In this document: in pieces, positions 34,991-43,803 of the stretch | Position numbering within the stretch: position 1 is the stretch's first letter | Layout of the letters: every line of letters starts with the position of its first letter | Source of the DNA: Stappia sp. ES.058 | Lineage (GTDB): Bacteria > Pseudomonadota > Alphaproteobacteria > Rhizobiales > Stappiaceae | Reading direction: 5' to 3' | NCBI RefSeq assembly: GCF_900105595.1 | Contig: NZ_LT629784.1 | Span: 4,562,155 to 4,626,154 of the forward strand | DNA: 64,000 bases | Notes under the pieces: generated by a model | What the model saw: the letters and a program-made list of their open reading frames with translations, nothing else | Database searches by the model: none | Told to the model about the DNA's origin: nothing | Translations under genes and position numbers: made by a program

Positions 34991-35422
34991 TTGAACCGGG
35001 AAGACATCGTCAGCGACAACATTTCCTATCGATACCCCGTATCGATCAAGGGTGTCCTGTTTGTCGGGGACAAGGTTGTTCTGCTCAAGAACGAACGGGA
35101 CGAATGGGAGCTTCCCGGCGGGAAGCTGGAGCCGGGCGAACGGCCCGAGGACTGTGTCGTCCGCGAGATCGAGGAAGAACTCGGCGTAATCGCGACGACG
35201 GCCGAGTTGCTCGACAACTGGGTGTATCAAATCCGCGAGGACGTCCTCGTCTACATCGTGACGTTCGGCTGTCCCGTGCTCAGCGACGCCCGGGTCACGC
35301 ACAGTCCGGAACACAAGGCGGTGGGGCTGTTCGCGCTTGAAGACGTCCCCGCATTGAACATGCCGGCCGGATACAAGACGTCGATCTCAACCTGGGCTCA
35401 AAAACTCGGCATGCTCGAGTGA
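34991..35422 (+). CDS. Nudix hydrolase
   Basis: The 143-residue protein has a complete Nudix box at 44-66 (G-x5-E-x7-REIEEELG), preceded by RDEWELPGGKLEPGE. Such enzymes hydrolyse nucleoside diphosphates linked to another moiety. The start is TTG after GGAGAGACGGGT. It lies downstream of the dioxygenase gene and convergent with the sugar nucleotidyltransferase gene; nucleotide-sugar or cofactor turnover is a possible theme. Confidence 0.88.
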   Translation: MNREDIVSDNISYRYPVSIKGVLFVGDKVVLLKNERDEWELPGGKLEPGERPEDCVVREIEEELGVIATTAELLDNWVYQIREDVLVYIVTFGCPVLSDARVTHSPEHKAVGLFALEDVPALNMPAGYKTSISTWAQKLGMLE

Positions 35423-35506
35423 AGCGACAGGCGGTCGGTCCCGGTTCCGGGGCCACGCGCAAGTGTGCTGCGGCGCGTGAGGCTGTGACGGGGCGAAGCG
35501 ACAGGC

Positions 35507-36226
35507 TTACTCGAACATCGCCGTGAACAGGTCCTCGTCCATGGTCTCCAGCGCCTCGACCTGCGAGAGCGTGCCGACATCGAACATCCCGTCGAATGTC
35601 ACGGCCGACACGCGGATCCCGTCGTCGATCATCATCCGGATCGCATCGGGCATTTCGTATTCACCCCGTCTGGAAAGGGGGAGCTGGGAGAAATACCGCT
35701 TCGCGTCGCTGGAAAACTTGTAGATGCCTGCCACGGCGAGGTTGGATCTCGGAGCCTCGGGCTTTTCCTCGATCTCGACAATGGTGCCTTGCGCATTGGC
35801 GGTGACGATCCCGAAGCGTTCCGGATCCGGCACCTCGACCACGCCGATGGCGTTGCGGGCCGGCGCGTTGACGACGGAGGCGACCGCGTTGCGCGCGAAC
35901 AGGCTGTCGCCGAAGATCACGAGGAAGTCTTCCTCGACAACGGGCAGGGCGAGACGCACGGCGCCGCCGGTGCCGTCCAGGGTCGCCTGTTCGATATACT
36001 CGAACTTCGCGCTGTGTGGATGGCGCCCGTAGTGCTCGACGATGCGCTCCGACAGATAGCCGACGATGAAGATGATCCGCTCGATCCCGGCTTCGATCAG
36101 GCTGTCGACGATGCGGTCGCACAGCGGGGTCCCGCGCACGGGCACGAGGATCTTCGGGACGGTGTCGGTCATGGGACGCAGCCGCGTTCCCCTGCCGGCA
36201 CCCAGGATGACAGCCGTGCGGACCAT
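35507..36226 (-). CDS. Sugar-1-phosphate nucleotidyltransferase
   Basis: The 239-residue enzyme has the signature GAGRGTRLRPMTDTVPKILVPVRG at its N-terminus, VIFGDSLFA (metal-binding Asp) and EIEEKPEAPRSN, the substrate-binding Glu-Lys. It should activate a sugar phosphate with NTP, as in RmlA or GlmU-type N-terminal domains. It lacks the left-handed beta-helix domain. The sugar cannot be named. It is convergent with the Nudix gene. Confidence 0.9.
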   Translation of the reverse strand: MVRTAVILGAGRGTRLRPMTDTVPKILVPVRGTPLCDRIVDSLIEAGIERIIFIVGYLSERIVEHYGRHPHSAKFEYIEQATLDGTGGAVRLALPVVEEDFLVIFGDSLFARNAVASVVNAPARNAIGVVEVPDPERFGIVTANAQGTIVEIEEKPEAPRSNLAVAGIYKFSSDAKRYFSQLPLSRRGEYEMPDAIRMMIDDGIRVSAVTFDGMFDVGTLSQVEALETMDEDLFTAMFE

Positions 36227-36745
36227 GGAGCCTTCTCAGCGGTGGTGTGGTCGAGCCTTAGAACGATCCGGAGACTGTCAGCCGGCGGATCGCGCGACTG
36301 CCGGGTTCCAGGGGCGGGTTTTAGGGGATCGCCCCGGCAATGGCAACACGGGTCGGCCCGGGGCGTCGCGCGGCTATGAGCAGTGCGAGCGTCAGAGAAC
36401 TCCGGTTCAACCAGCCTATGTCGGCCTTGATCGGACGTGCCGCCGGCGGTTCCGTGTTGGCATCGATTTTGGCGCCTCTTCGCGCATGGTGTTTTCTGCG
36501 GCGGCGAACAGCGTTTCAACAGGTGGGTTTACAATCGAATATGGTTGCAGATCGGAAAATCACAGTAGTATAGTAGAAATTGCATCGGATCGACTAAGCA
36601 ACCATGGGCAAGATTTTTTGGCCCGTACGTAGCGTGAGGGAAGCTCTTTCGATCCGGATTTGGCATATGGGACGTGGCCAGGGTTTTTCTTCTATAGAGA
36701 AGCCGCGTGAATTTCAGATGATATTCGTTTCACAAGTGATGAGCA
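36227..36745. other. Gene-free upstream region of the three-gene operon
   Basis: I see no gene in these 519 bases. The right half becomes AT-richer. At 36689-36702 there is a short hairpin, CTTCT-ATAG-AGAAG, 43 bases before the first ATG of the operon. No regulator gene or clear promoter hexamers are visible. Confidence 0.45.
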
Positions 36746-37927
36746 ATGGCAGAAAAGAATCTGAAGGAATTATGGGATAACATTTGGGAGGGTCGCCTCC
36801 TACTCGTCAATATCGCAAGTCAGATAGAAAGCGGTGTTCTTGACTCGGGTGCGGTCAGCGATTTTCTGGGGCGTTTGTCTGGTGTGAAAACCGGGATTTC
36901 GAGCTCTTCCGATCTTGGGAAGTTCTTCAACATACCGGAGGCCGCTTCCGTATCCGGCGGTTCGCCGACCGAACCCGATCTTACGATGCGCGGACCTTTG
37001 GCCACGGATATTTGTTCGAGTTTTTTGATCCGTATAGCACCGTTGACGAAAATCTTGAGTGCCGTGCAGTTGCTGAGTGCGGCAGGAGAGGAGGATATCG
37101 GCCATACGAATACTGTGCGAAAACGGCTCAAGACCTGTCTCGAGTTGCCGCGCCTGCCGAGCGATCATGCCGAGCACCGGAAAGACGAAGAGGCTTTTGA
37201 GCGCGCACAAAGGGTACTGTGCAATTTCCTGTTTCCGAGGAACCATGACGTCTTGAAGATCAGCGGATGGGAGCTTCCCGAACCTTTGCGGGGCAGGCCA
37301 TTGGCTGCGGCCCGGGTGCTTGAGGGTATAGGAGTTGCACTGAGCAAAAAAAGCATGGAGCCGAAATTCTTCGCGCCAATGGTGAAGGACTGCCCGATCT
37401 GCGCGTCAATGCCGACCATGTCCGGATCGACCGAGGGGGCGCCGATCGAAGTCGCCGAGAACGGCGGGCAGCGTGTAAGAGATCTGCTGGGGCTCGATTG
37501 GTGCGGCGCAAACTATGAAAAGGAGAGGACCATTCTCGGCTTCTTCATCGTCCCGGTCGACAAGGAAAACGATGAGGTCAGGCGCCCGACTCCGTTCGAC
37601 TTTACATCGCGCGCCCGCTTTCGCGCACGATACGGATCGAGGGACGGACAGGTCGGACGCATGGGCCGCACGGCGGATCTTGCCGCAATCGAGGACCCAG
37701 AAAAATCGCTCCGCGGTGCACGCGAGGTTGTCCGGCGTGCGGAATTGTTTTCCGAGTATCCGTCAACGGTTTTGGTAGGATACCTTGGGAGTCTGTCCGT
37801 CGGGACAGAAGCATATCACGAGAAAGTGCGGGAGATGTCGGACGTTGATCAAGCCTTCGTCGGCCGGCTTCAGGGCAGTTGGAGCCGGGACGACGTTCTC
37901 AACATCATCTTGAGGGGGGCTGCATGA
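36746..37927 (+). CDS. Unknown protein, first gene of three-gene operon
   Basis: I do not recognise this 393-residue protein. It is soluble and mostly helical up to about residue 215. It then has a KDCPICASM segment near 222 and WCGANYEKER near 257, which could supply a metal site, and a C-terminal part beginning ILGFFIVPVDKEN. No signal peptide or membrane segment is present. The start lies after a weak GATGAG motif. The stop overlaps the next ATG (ATGA). The codon use and base composition are less GC-extreme than the core genes on the left, consistent with transfer. Confidence 0.85.
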   Translation: MAEKNLKELWDNIWEGRLLLVNIASQIESGVLDSGAVSDFLGRLSGVKTGISSSSDLGKFFNIPEAASVSGGSPTEPDLTMRGPLATDICSSFLIRIAPLTKILSAVQLLSAAGEEDIGHTNTVRKRLKTCLELPRLPSDHAEHRKDEEAFERAQRVLCNFLFPRNHDVLKISGWELPEPLRGRPLAAARVLEGIGVALSKKSMEPKFFAPMVKDCPICASMPTMSGSTEGAPIEVAENGGQRVRDLLGLDWCGANYEKERTILGFFIVPVDKENDEVRRPTPFDFTSRARFRARYGSRDGQVGRMGRTADLAAIEDPEKSLRGAREVVRRAELFSEYPSTVLVGYLGSLSVGTEAYHEKVREMSDVDQAFVGRLQGSWSRDDVLNIILRGAA

Positions 37928-38961
37928 CGGACGCGTTCCGCCAATCGGAATTGCTGGAAAGGTTGACGCCCTATGTTGTGCCGGTCGAGGCGCGCGCGCC
38001 GCATGCGGTTGTGAGCGAGTGGGTTGCCCAAGCGCTCGACAAGGTCTTCACAAGCGACAGTGCAGCGGGTGCGTTTGCCCCCTTCAGCGCCTATTTTCAA
38101 ACTCCCAGAGAGTTTCGGCAATCTTTTGCGGCGATGGTCGAAGTCGAGTTCGCCGGCATCGCGCTTGAGCAGATGGATGCGGTGCGCCTCGTCGCGAGCG
38201 GGGTACGCCAGGCTCTAGATCGTCGTATTGCTGGTAGTGGTCGTCCGATGCTCGACGCGCGACGGGTTTCGCCGCTAGTCTTCGAGTTGCTGTCGGTCCT
38301 CTTCGATCTGGACCCTGAGCAGGCACATAGATGGGCGACGAGATGCCTGTTCGACAAGGTTGGCTTTTCGGCACTCAGAAGTGTGAACGACACGCCGGTG
38401 CCGATCGAGCTCTATCTCGTCCTGCCGATGCCTGCGTTTGGCAGAACCGAGGCGGGAGATCGTTTCGAGCTTGAGGTTTTCAACTGGTGTATCGAAAATG
38501 CGAGCGAGCCCGGAGCGCTCTCTCTCTGTCTGGAACTTTTGCCGCGCGTTTTGCAAAGCCAGGGACTGGGAGATCCCGAAAGCGCGGTTTCACGGCAAGC
38601 TGACCTGCTTCATCGACTGGCAATGCATGAGGACGGAGATGGCCGTACGTTGCCCGAGGCTCTGGATGTGATCGCCTGGCGTGAAGCGAGCCTGTCAGTC
38701 GGTGAGCCGACGAATGGGATCCCGAGTCCGGAAGCTATTGATGTGTTTGTTGAAGAGGCCAAGAAGATCACGGGTGCTTTGGCTGATGGGCTGAACGACC
38801 GCCTTGTGGCTCTCGGCCTTGCATCGGATGGGGAGCCCTACAGTGACCTTCTTGCACCGCCGACACGCAGTGACCCTGCTCCCACTCGCAACAATACTCC
38901 ATACATATTTGATTCTCATGGTCCCGGGAGCGTCATGGATTCATTCCAGGTGGCGGCATGA
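37924..38961 (+). CDS. Unknown protein, second gene of three-gene operon
   Basis: This 345-residue protein matches no family I know. It looks all-helical, with several leucine-rich amphipathic segments and no membrane segment or catalytic motif I can name. The last 35 residues are Pro/Asn/Thr-rich and probably flexible. The ATG follows GAGGGGGGCTGC inside the end of the first gene, and the stop overlaps the third gene's ATG. Strict coupling to both neighbours suggests the three proteins are made in equal amounts, possibly as a complex. Confidence 0.85.
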   Translation: MTDAFRQSELLERLTPYVVPVEARAPHAVVSEWVAQALDKVFTSDSAAGAFAPFSAYFQTPREFRQSFAAMVEVEFAGIALEQMDAVRLVASGVRQALDRRIAGSGRPMLDARRVSPLVFELLSVLFDLDPEQAHRWATRCLFDKVGFSALRSVNDTPVPIELYLVLPMPAFGRTEAGDRFELEVFNWCIENASEPGALSLCLELLPRVLQSQGLGDPESAVSRQADLLHRLAMHEDGDGRTLPEALDVIAWREASLSVGEPTNGIPSPEAIDVFVEEAKKITGALADGLNDRLVALGLASDGEPYSDLLAPPTRSDPAPTRNNTPYIFDSHGPGSVMDSFQVAA

Positions 38962-41612
38962 GCGTCGATCGTGAAACCCAGCAGGCATTCTTCCGGGCGG
39001 CGGCGTTCTTGCGGCGCGAATTTCTGGGATCCTTGCGTATGGCGGATGGCGTGGAGGCGACGCGCGTCGAAATTGATGCGCGCCGGGACAGAACCATCCT
39101 GCTCTTCGATACCGATCTTATTCATGTCGCATGTATGCCATGGACCGAGTCCGCCGAGCGATATGGCGAAGTTTTTCCAGGCAGCAAAAATCAGAATCCG
39201 GAAACGCGCAAGCGCACTGGCGCGATCATCGCCAGCTATGTGCTCGAGCATGTGCGGACAGGCAGGCTACCGATCTACCAGCTCGAGCCGCATTTCAAGG
39301 AAACGCAGAATATCTTCGAGGAGAACGCGAAGTATTTTGCGAATCTGGAGCGCGCACGTCCGCGGATCACCGAAGCCGTCGACCGGGAGCGGGTGCGCCG
39401 GGCGGCCGCACTCCTGAACCACCAATTGAAAGCCGGAGGGCACGGTGCCGGGCTCCTTGCATCGCTCCTGCAGATGCTTAATGCGCTTAAACCGTTCAAC
39501 TTTCCGGAAAACAAAAGCGCGGAACGGCTTGAGGCGTGGGACCGCTTCGTGAAGTTGAACACGCGCACGGGCGGGATCTACCCTGCGTCGCGCGCAAGCA
39601 GACACTTGTGCCAGATAGGCGAGGACGAGATCGCGACCGTATTGGACGTCTTCGACGAAACCGATGGTTCGTTGAGCGATGAGGAGAAGGGTTTTGTTTC
39701 GCGGATCGCGACCGTGATGAAAACGCGGATTGAGTACTTTTCATCGGAGAAACAAAAAGAGTCGGGCAATATTTCCCGAGATGCCGAAGCGATCGCGCGG
39801 CTTTATCTGGTGAATGCGCGGCTTGCCGCCGCCGCGAAGGGCCGGCCCGATACCGCCTGGCGGGCGGTTTTTGTGACGGGCTCCAAGGCTGTCACGGAGG
39901 CCTGTTATGAAGACCCGGTCGCAAGCCGGGAAAAGCTTCCGACGCTAACGAGGATTCACGGTATCGAACCAGCGATTGCCGAGGGATTTTCCGGAAAATT
40001 CGTCAGGCATGTTTGGGCCTATACCACGGAAGCGCTCCTGGAAACCGATGGCCAGGCGAAATTCCTCGGCTGGCTCGACGGTTTGCTGGGTGCGGAAGCG
40101 CACCCGACGCACTTCACCGAGCAGCGGCTGACGGAGATCGTACGCAGATCCCATGGCAGGCCATCGGACAAGCGCTCCGGCAACGAAGAGGCGGGGCACA
40201 CCGAAATCACCCGGGACGATATCGTCGAGTGGGAACGGGTCGTTACAGATGCGGTCACCCGCGAACGCTTCAATCATCTTGGCATCGATCAAGCCGCCGC
40301 GAAGAAAATCCAGGACCGTATTGCAGACAAATTGAGTTTTGGATCGTTGGATGACCTGGTCGCCAGGGTCGACGAGCAGTTCCAGCGGGCAAAGGACCGG
40401 GCGTTCGTCGAACTTTCGGAATCCGGCGCGCTCGCCGTCGTTGCCGGGCAGGATTTCGGGGAACGGAATCCGCCCGACCTCGCCTTCGGCTCGCTTGAAC
40501 ACACCAACAGGATCTTCCAGCGGCTTTGCGACCGCGAGGACTACAATGCGGAGGCTTTTCACGCCGATTTGCAGGCGGTTGGGCGCGATTGTCATGTCCC
40601 GGATCTTGACGATCCTGACGATGATGGCGACGACCGGCAGCGCAATCATCTCAAGTTTCTGGTCATCGGGGCCGCATTCGCTGCCGCGAACAAATGGGGT
40701 GTGGCGCTGAGCCAGGGAGAGCGCGCCGTCGCCATCGTGGAGCGGATCAAGGGGACGTACCCGCCGCCGATCCGGGTCAGGGAAGAAAACGGTCGTCCCC
40801 TTACGCATATCTCCGGCCGGGAGGCCTATTTTCTCTGTGCGTCCGCGCAGCGGATATCCGCGTCGAAACCCTGGGAACTGCAGCGCGCCCGGCAGTTGCT
40901 CGACAAGGCGAAAGAAGCACTTGAGATCGATCGGGAGAAGGGCTTCGCTAAAAAGACCACCAAGGTGAGATTTTGGAGCGAAAGCCTGGCGATCTCGCTA
41001 AGCGAATACTATCTCTTGCGATGGATAAACGAAAAATTGCAAGATAGTAATAACGAAGAAGAGCGTTATTGCGATAAAAAGGCCAACCGAACATACGATC
41101 ATTTGGACCATCTTCTTTCGCATATAGAGACGGAAGCCCGCCTTGGAGCGAGATTCAGCGACCCGTCCGCGGACTTCCGCCGCTTGGGTCGCATTACGAT
41201 CGTCAGCATTGCGGTGAACATCATTCAATGTTGCGTCATCCGGGCTTTCCGTGTCAGCAAGGAGCGACCCGACAGTGCGGTGTTTGCCGCAGGCGCCGAC
41301 GATCTCAAACAGGCGATGTCGTTGCTCGACGATTTGCTTGATCCCTCAACAGACACGGCACATCGAGACAGACAGCCGCGTTGGAAACCGGTTCGTGAGA
41401 CGGCGCTGATCAACGCCTATCGCAAGGCCGGCGCCCTGCTACTCAATAACCCGTTGCCCGAAACGTCTTTCGACGGCGCTGGTCGCGCCTATGGCAAGCG
41501 GGTGGCGGTCTACGATGTCTGGCGGTTCGAACAACTGGAACTCTTCTTCAAGGAAATGGAAGAAATCGATCCCGAAAAGCGCCTTCCTCTGCTGAACGGC
41601 GAGAGGCCGTAG
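38958..41612 (+). CDS. Large unknown protein, third gene of three-gene operon
   Basis: The 884-residue product is not assigned to any family. Near residue 50 it has RTILLFDTDLIHVACMPW, where a hydrophobic strand ends in Asp-Thr-Asp as in PIN-like nucleases, but I cannot confirm the other acidic residues. The middle is helical and charged, with an acidic patch near 552-560 (DLDDPDDDGDD). From about 575 on it looks like TPR-type helical repeats. A stretch near 690-720 (DSNNEEERYCDKKANRTYDH) is poor in GC and differs from the rest. No signal peptide is present. Confidence 0.85.
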   Translation: MSVDRETQQAFFRAAAFLRREFLGSLRMADGVEATRVEIDARRDRTILLFDTDLIHVACMPWTESAERYGEVFPGSKNQNPETRKRTGAIIASYVLEHVRTGRLPIYQLEPHFKETQNIFEENAKYFANLERARPRITEAVDRERVRRAAALLNHQLKAGGHGAGLLASLLQMLNALKPFNFPENKSAERLEAWDRFVKLNTRTGGIYPASRASRHLCQIGEDEIATVLDVFDETDGSLSDEEKGFVSRIATVMKTRIEYFSSEKQKESGNISRDAEAIARLYLVNARLAAAAKGRPDTAWRAVFVTGSKAVTEACYEDPVASREKLPTLTRIHGIEPAIAEGFSGKFVRHVWAYTTEALLETDGQAKFLGWLDGLLGAEAHPTHFTEQRLTEIVRRSHGRPSDKRSGNEEAGHTEITRDDIVEWERVVTDAVTRERFNHLGIDQAAAKKIQDRIADKLSFGSLDDLVARVDEQFQRAKDRAFVELSESGALAVVAGQDFGERNPPDLAFGSLEHTNRIFQRLCDREDYNAEAFHADLQAVGRDCHVPDLDDPDDDGDDRQRNHLKFLVIGAAFAAANKWGVALSQGERAVAIVERIKGTYPPPIRVREENGRPLTHISGREAYFLCASAQRISASKPWELQRARQLLDKAKEALEIDREKGFAKKTTKVRFWSESLAISLSEYYLLRWINEKLQDSNNEEERYCDKKANRTYDHLDHLLSHIETEARLGARFSDPSADFRRLGRITIVSIAVNIIQCCVIRAFRVSKERPDSAVFAAGADDLKQAMSLLDDLLDPSTDTAHRDRQPRWKPVRETALINAYRKAGALLLNNPLPETSFDGAGRAYGKRVAVYDVWRFEQLELFFKEMEEIDPEKRLPLLNGERP

Positions 41613-41634
41613 CGGAATGTCCGGCCGCTTTTGG
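41610..41634 (+). terminator. Weak terminator-like hairpin after the three-gene operon
   Basis: AGCGG and CCGCT flank a loop and are followed by TTTT just after the stop of the third gene. The stem is short and the T-run is only four bases, so the call is weak. Confidence 0.25.
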
Positions 41635-41728
41635 TGACGTTGCGGATCCTTGTTGTTGCTTCTCGATAACCGTCCTGACGTGCCGCGCTTTCTTGTTTGA
41701 AGGACGCTCGGCATCTGGCAGACGGGCG

Positions 41729-42424
41729 TTATTTTGTTTCCTCTAGGGAAGGTCGTTGCGCAGGCCGGCGCGCCGCATCGGGAGGCGACGCCTGCCTTGC
41801 GGCAATTTTTCCGCCGGCGGCCGGCAGACGCCATGTTCCAGGCGATAGGTGCGTCTTCTCGAAAGCGGTGATCCGGTCCTGGTGTTCAAGGGTCGCGGAG
41901 AGTTCATCGAGGCCCCGCTCCAGCCGGTACTTCAATCGCGGGGCGATCTCGAACGTTCCTGAGAGAGATCCGATGCGCCAACTCTGGGCCGGCAGGTCGA
42001 CCTCTCCCTTCGTCCCCGGCTTTTCTCTCAGGAGGGCGAGGAGTTTCTCAACCTGTTCCGCCGGCTGTTCCAAGGTCAAAAGACCGTTCTTCCCGGCGTT
42101 CGATTGAAATATGTCGGCAAAGCTCGGCGCGATGACCACCTGCACGCCGTAGTCCATAAGCGCATAAACCGCCGCCTCGCGCGAAGACCCGCAGCCGAAG
42201 TTGTCAGCCGCAACGAGTATTCCGGGCGGCGACTTGAGGTGGTTCAGCGGGAAATCCCGGGCGGGCGTGCCGTGCTCGTTGAAACGCAAGTCATGGAAGC
42301 ACTGGTCGCCGTAGCCCTCGGAACGGGACCGACTCATGAAGCGCGCCGGAATGATCTGATCGGTGTCCACATTGGCACGTGGTAGAGCGGCGGCCTCGGC
42401 CATGATCGTCTGAATGGGCTTCAT
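41729..42424 (-). CDS. LeuD-like dehydratase small subunit
   Basis: The 231-residue protein is an aconitase-swivel small subunit: ANVDTDQIIPARFM near residue 18, DNFGCGSSREAAVYAL near 74 and VVIAPSFADIFQSNAGKNGLL. It pairs with the LeuC-like subunit encoded just upstream (ATGA overlap). The C-terminus is about 25 residues longer than typical LeuD. The neighbours are a transporter and a catabolic lyase rather than leuB, so a role in degradation (for example dimethylmaleate or citraconate hydration) is more likely than leucine synthesis. Confidence 0.88.
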   Translation of the reverse strand: MKPIQTIMAEAAALPRANVDTDQIIPARFMSRSRSEGYGDQCFHDLRFNEHGTPARDFPLNHLKSPPGILVAADNFGCGSSREAAVYALMDYGVQVVIAPSFADIFQSNAGKNGLLTLEQPAEQVEKLLALLREKPGTKGEVDLPAQSWRIGSLSGTFEIAPRLKYRLERGLDELSATLEHQDRITAFEKTHLSPGTWRLPAAGGKIAARQASPPDAARRPAQRPSLEETK

Positions 42425-43794
42425 GTGTCTTCTCCAGCGGTGAGGAGAGTTCGCGCGTCACAGATCTGACCAGTGACAGCTGCGGCGGCGGCCATTTGCG
42501 GGCTCATCAGGTGGGTGCGTGCCCCCGGACCCTGCCGTCCGCGGAAATTCCGGTTCGAGGTCGAGGCGCAGCGCTCCCCCGCCGCGACCATGTCTCCGTT
42601 CATGCTGACGCAGAGCGAACAGCCGCTTGCGCCCCATTCGGCCCCGGCGGCGCGGAAGACCCCGGCGATCCCTTCGGCTTCGGCCTGCCGCGCAACATCG
42701 TCCGAACCTGGCGAGACAAGCAGCGGTACCGCCACCTTGCGCCCCTTCAGCACCGCAGCCGCCGCACGAAGATCGCTCAGCCGGCCATTGGTGCAGCTTC
42801 CGATGAAAGCGCGATCCACGTCGATCCTGGTCATGGGCGCTCCGGCGCTGAGCCCCATGTAGGTCAACGCGTCTGGATCGGCGTCAGGGGGAACGGCGGC
42901 GTCCACAGGAGCGACCTGCTCGGGGCTCGTACCCCAGGTCACCATCGGCGCGACGTCGGCGGCGTCCAGCTCAAGCTCCCGGTCGTAGGCCGCTCCCTCA
43001 TCGGGCCACAGCGCGCGCCAGTCGGCGACCGCGTTCTCCCAGGCGTCACCCTTCGGCGCCATTGGCCGGTCCTTCAGCCAGGCAAAGGTCGTCTCATCCG
43101 GCGGTATCAATCCCGACCGGGCTCCCATCTCGATCGTCATGTTGCAGAGCGTCATACGCTCTTCCATCGTCAGCGCCTCGATCGCCTCGCCGTGGTACTC
43201 AACGGCATGTCCGGTCGCGCCGCCGGTTCCGATCCGCCAGATGATGAAAAGCGCGAGGTCCTTGGCGGTGACACCTCTTGGCAGGCGTCCCGTCACCCGA
43301 ACCCGCATCACCAGCACCGGCGTCTGCCATAGGGTCTGCGTCGCCAGCACATGCGCCACCTCTGAGGCCCCTATGCCGAAGGCGAAGGCTCCGAACGCAC
43401 CATGGGTCGCGGTGTGGCTGTCACCGCATACGATCGTGGTGCCCGGCAGGCTCAGTCCCTGCTCAGGCATTGCGACGTGGACGATCCCGCGCCGCGGGTC
43501 GCCCAGTCCGAAGCTGTCGATCCCGAACTCGCGGGCGTTGCGGTCGAGCCGCTCGACCATCGTTGCGCTCACGTCTGCAGCGCGTGCGGGGTTCGACGGG
43601 ACGTAATGATCAGCCACACCAAACGTCAGTTCCGGATGCCGAATCGTTCTCCCCGCCTCGCGCAGCCTGGCGAAAGCGTGATGCGAGCCTTCGTGCAGAT
43701 AATGTCGGTCGACAAAAAGCAGGTCGCTGCCGTCCTGGGTCATCACGCGATGCGAGTCCCAGATCTTTGCGACGGTGCCACGGGGATCTGTCAT
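42421..43794 (-). CDS. LeuC-like dehydratase large subunit (4Fe-4S)
   Basis: The 457-residue protein is an aconitase-superfamily large subunit with the cluster cysteines in GSCTNGRLSDL (one Cys) and GCSLC (two further Cys). It also has VCGDSHTATHGAFGAFAFGIGASEV and FVDRHYLHEGSHHAF near the N-terminus. It should hydrate and dehydrate a dicarboxylic or tricarboxylic acid together with the small subunit. The gene starts 9 bases after the tctA-like gene. The context favours a catabolic substrate such as 2,3-dimethylmaleate; isopropylmalate remains possible. Confidence 0.88.
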   Translation of the reverse strand: MTDPRGTVAKIWDSHRVMTQDGSDLLFVDRHYLHEGSHHAFARLREAGRTIRHPELTFGVADHYVPSNPARAADVSATMVERLDRNAREFGIDSFGLGDPRRGIVHVAMPEQGLSLPGTTIVCGDSHTATHGAFGAFAFGIGASEVAHVLATQTLWQTPVLVMRVRVTGRLPRGVTAKDLALFIIWRIGTGGATGHAVEYHGEAIEALTMEERMTLCNMTIEMGARSGLIPPDETTFAWLKDRPMAPKGDAWENAVADWRALWPDEGAAYDRELELDAADVAPMVTWGTSPEQVAPVDAAVPPDADPDALTYMGLSAGAPMTRIDVDRAFIGSCTNGRLSDLRAAAAVLKGRKVAVPLLVSPGSDDVARQAEAEGIAGVFRAAGAEWGASGCSLCVSMNGDMVAAGERCASTSNRNFRGRQGPGARTHLMSPQMAAAAAVTGQICDARTLLTAGEDT

Positions 43795-43803
43795 TTTGCC
43801 TCC

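Noticed and set aside
41729-43794. Leucine biosynthesis leuCD
   Set aside because: No leuA or leuB nearby; the operon is joined to a carboxylate importer and lyase, so catabolism is more likely, although the gene family is the same.
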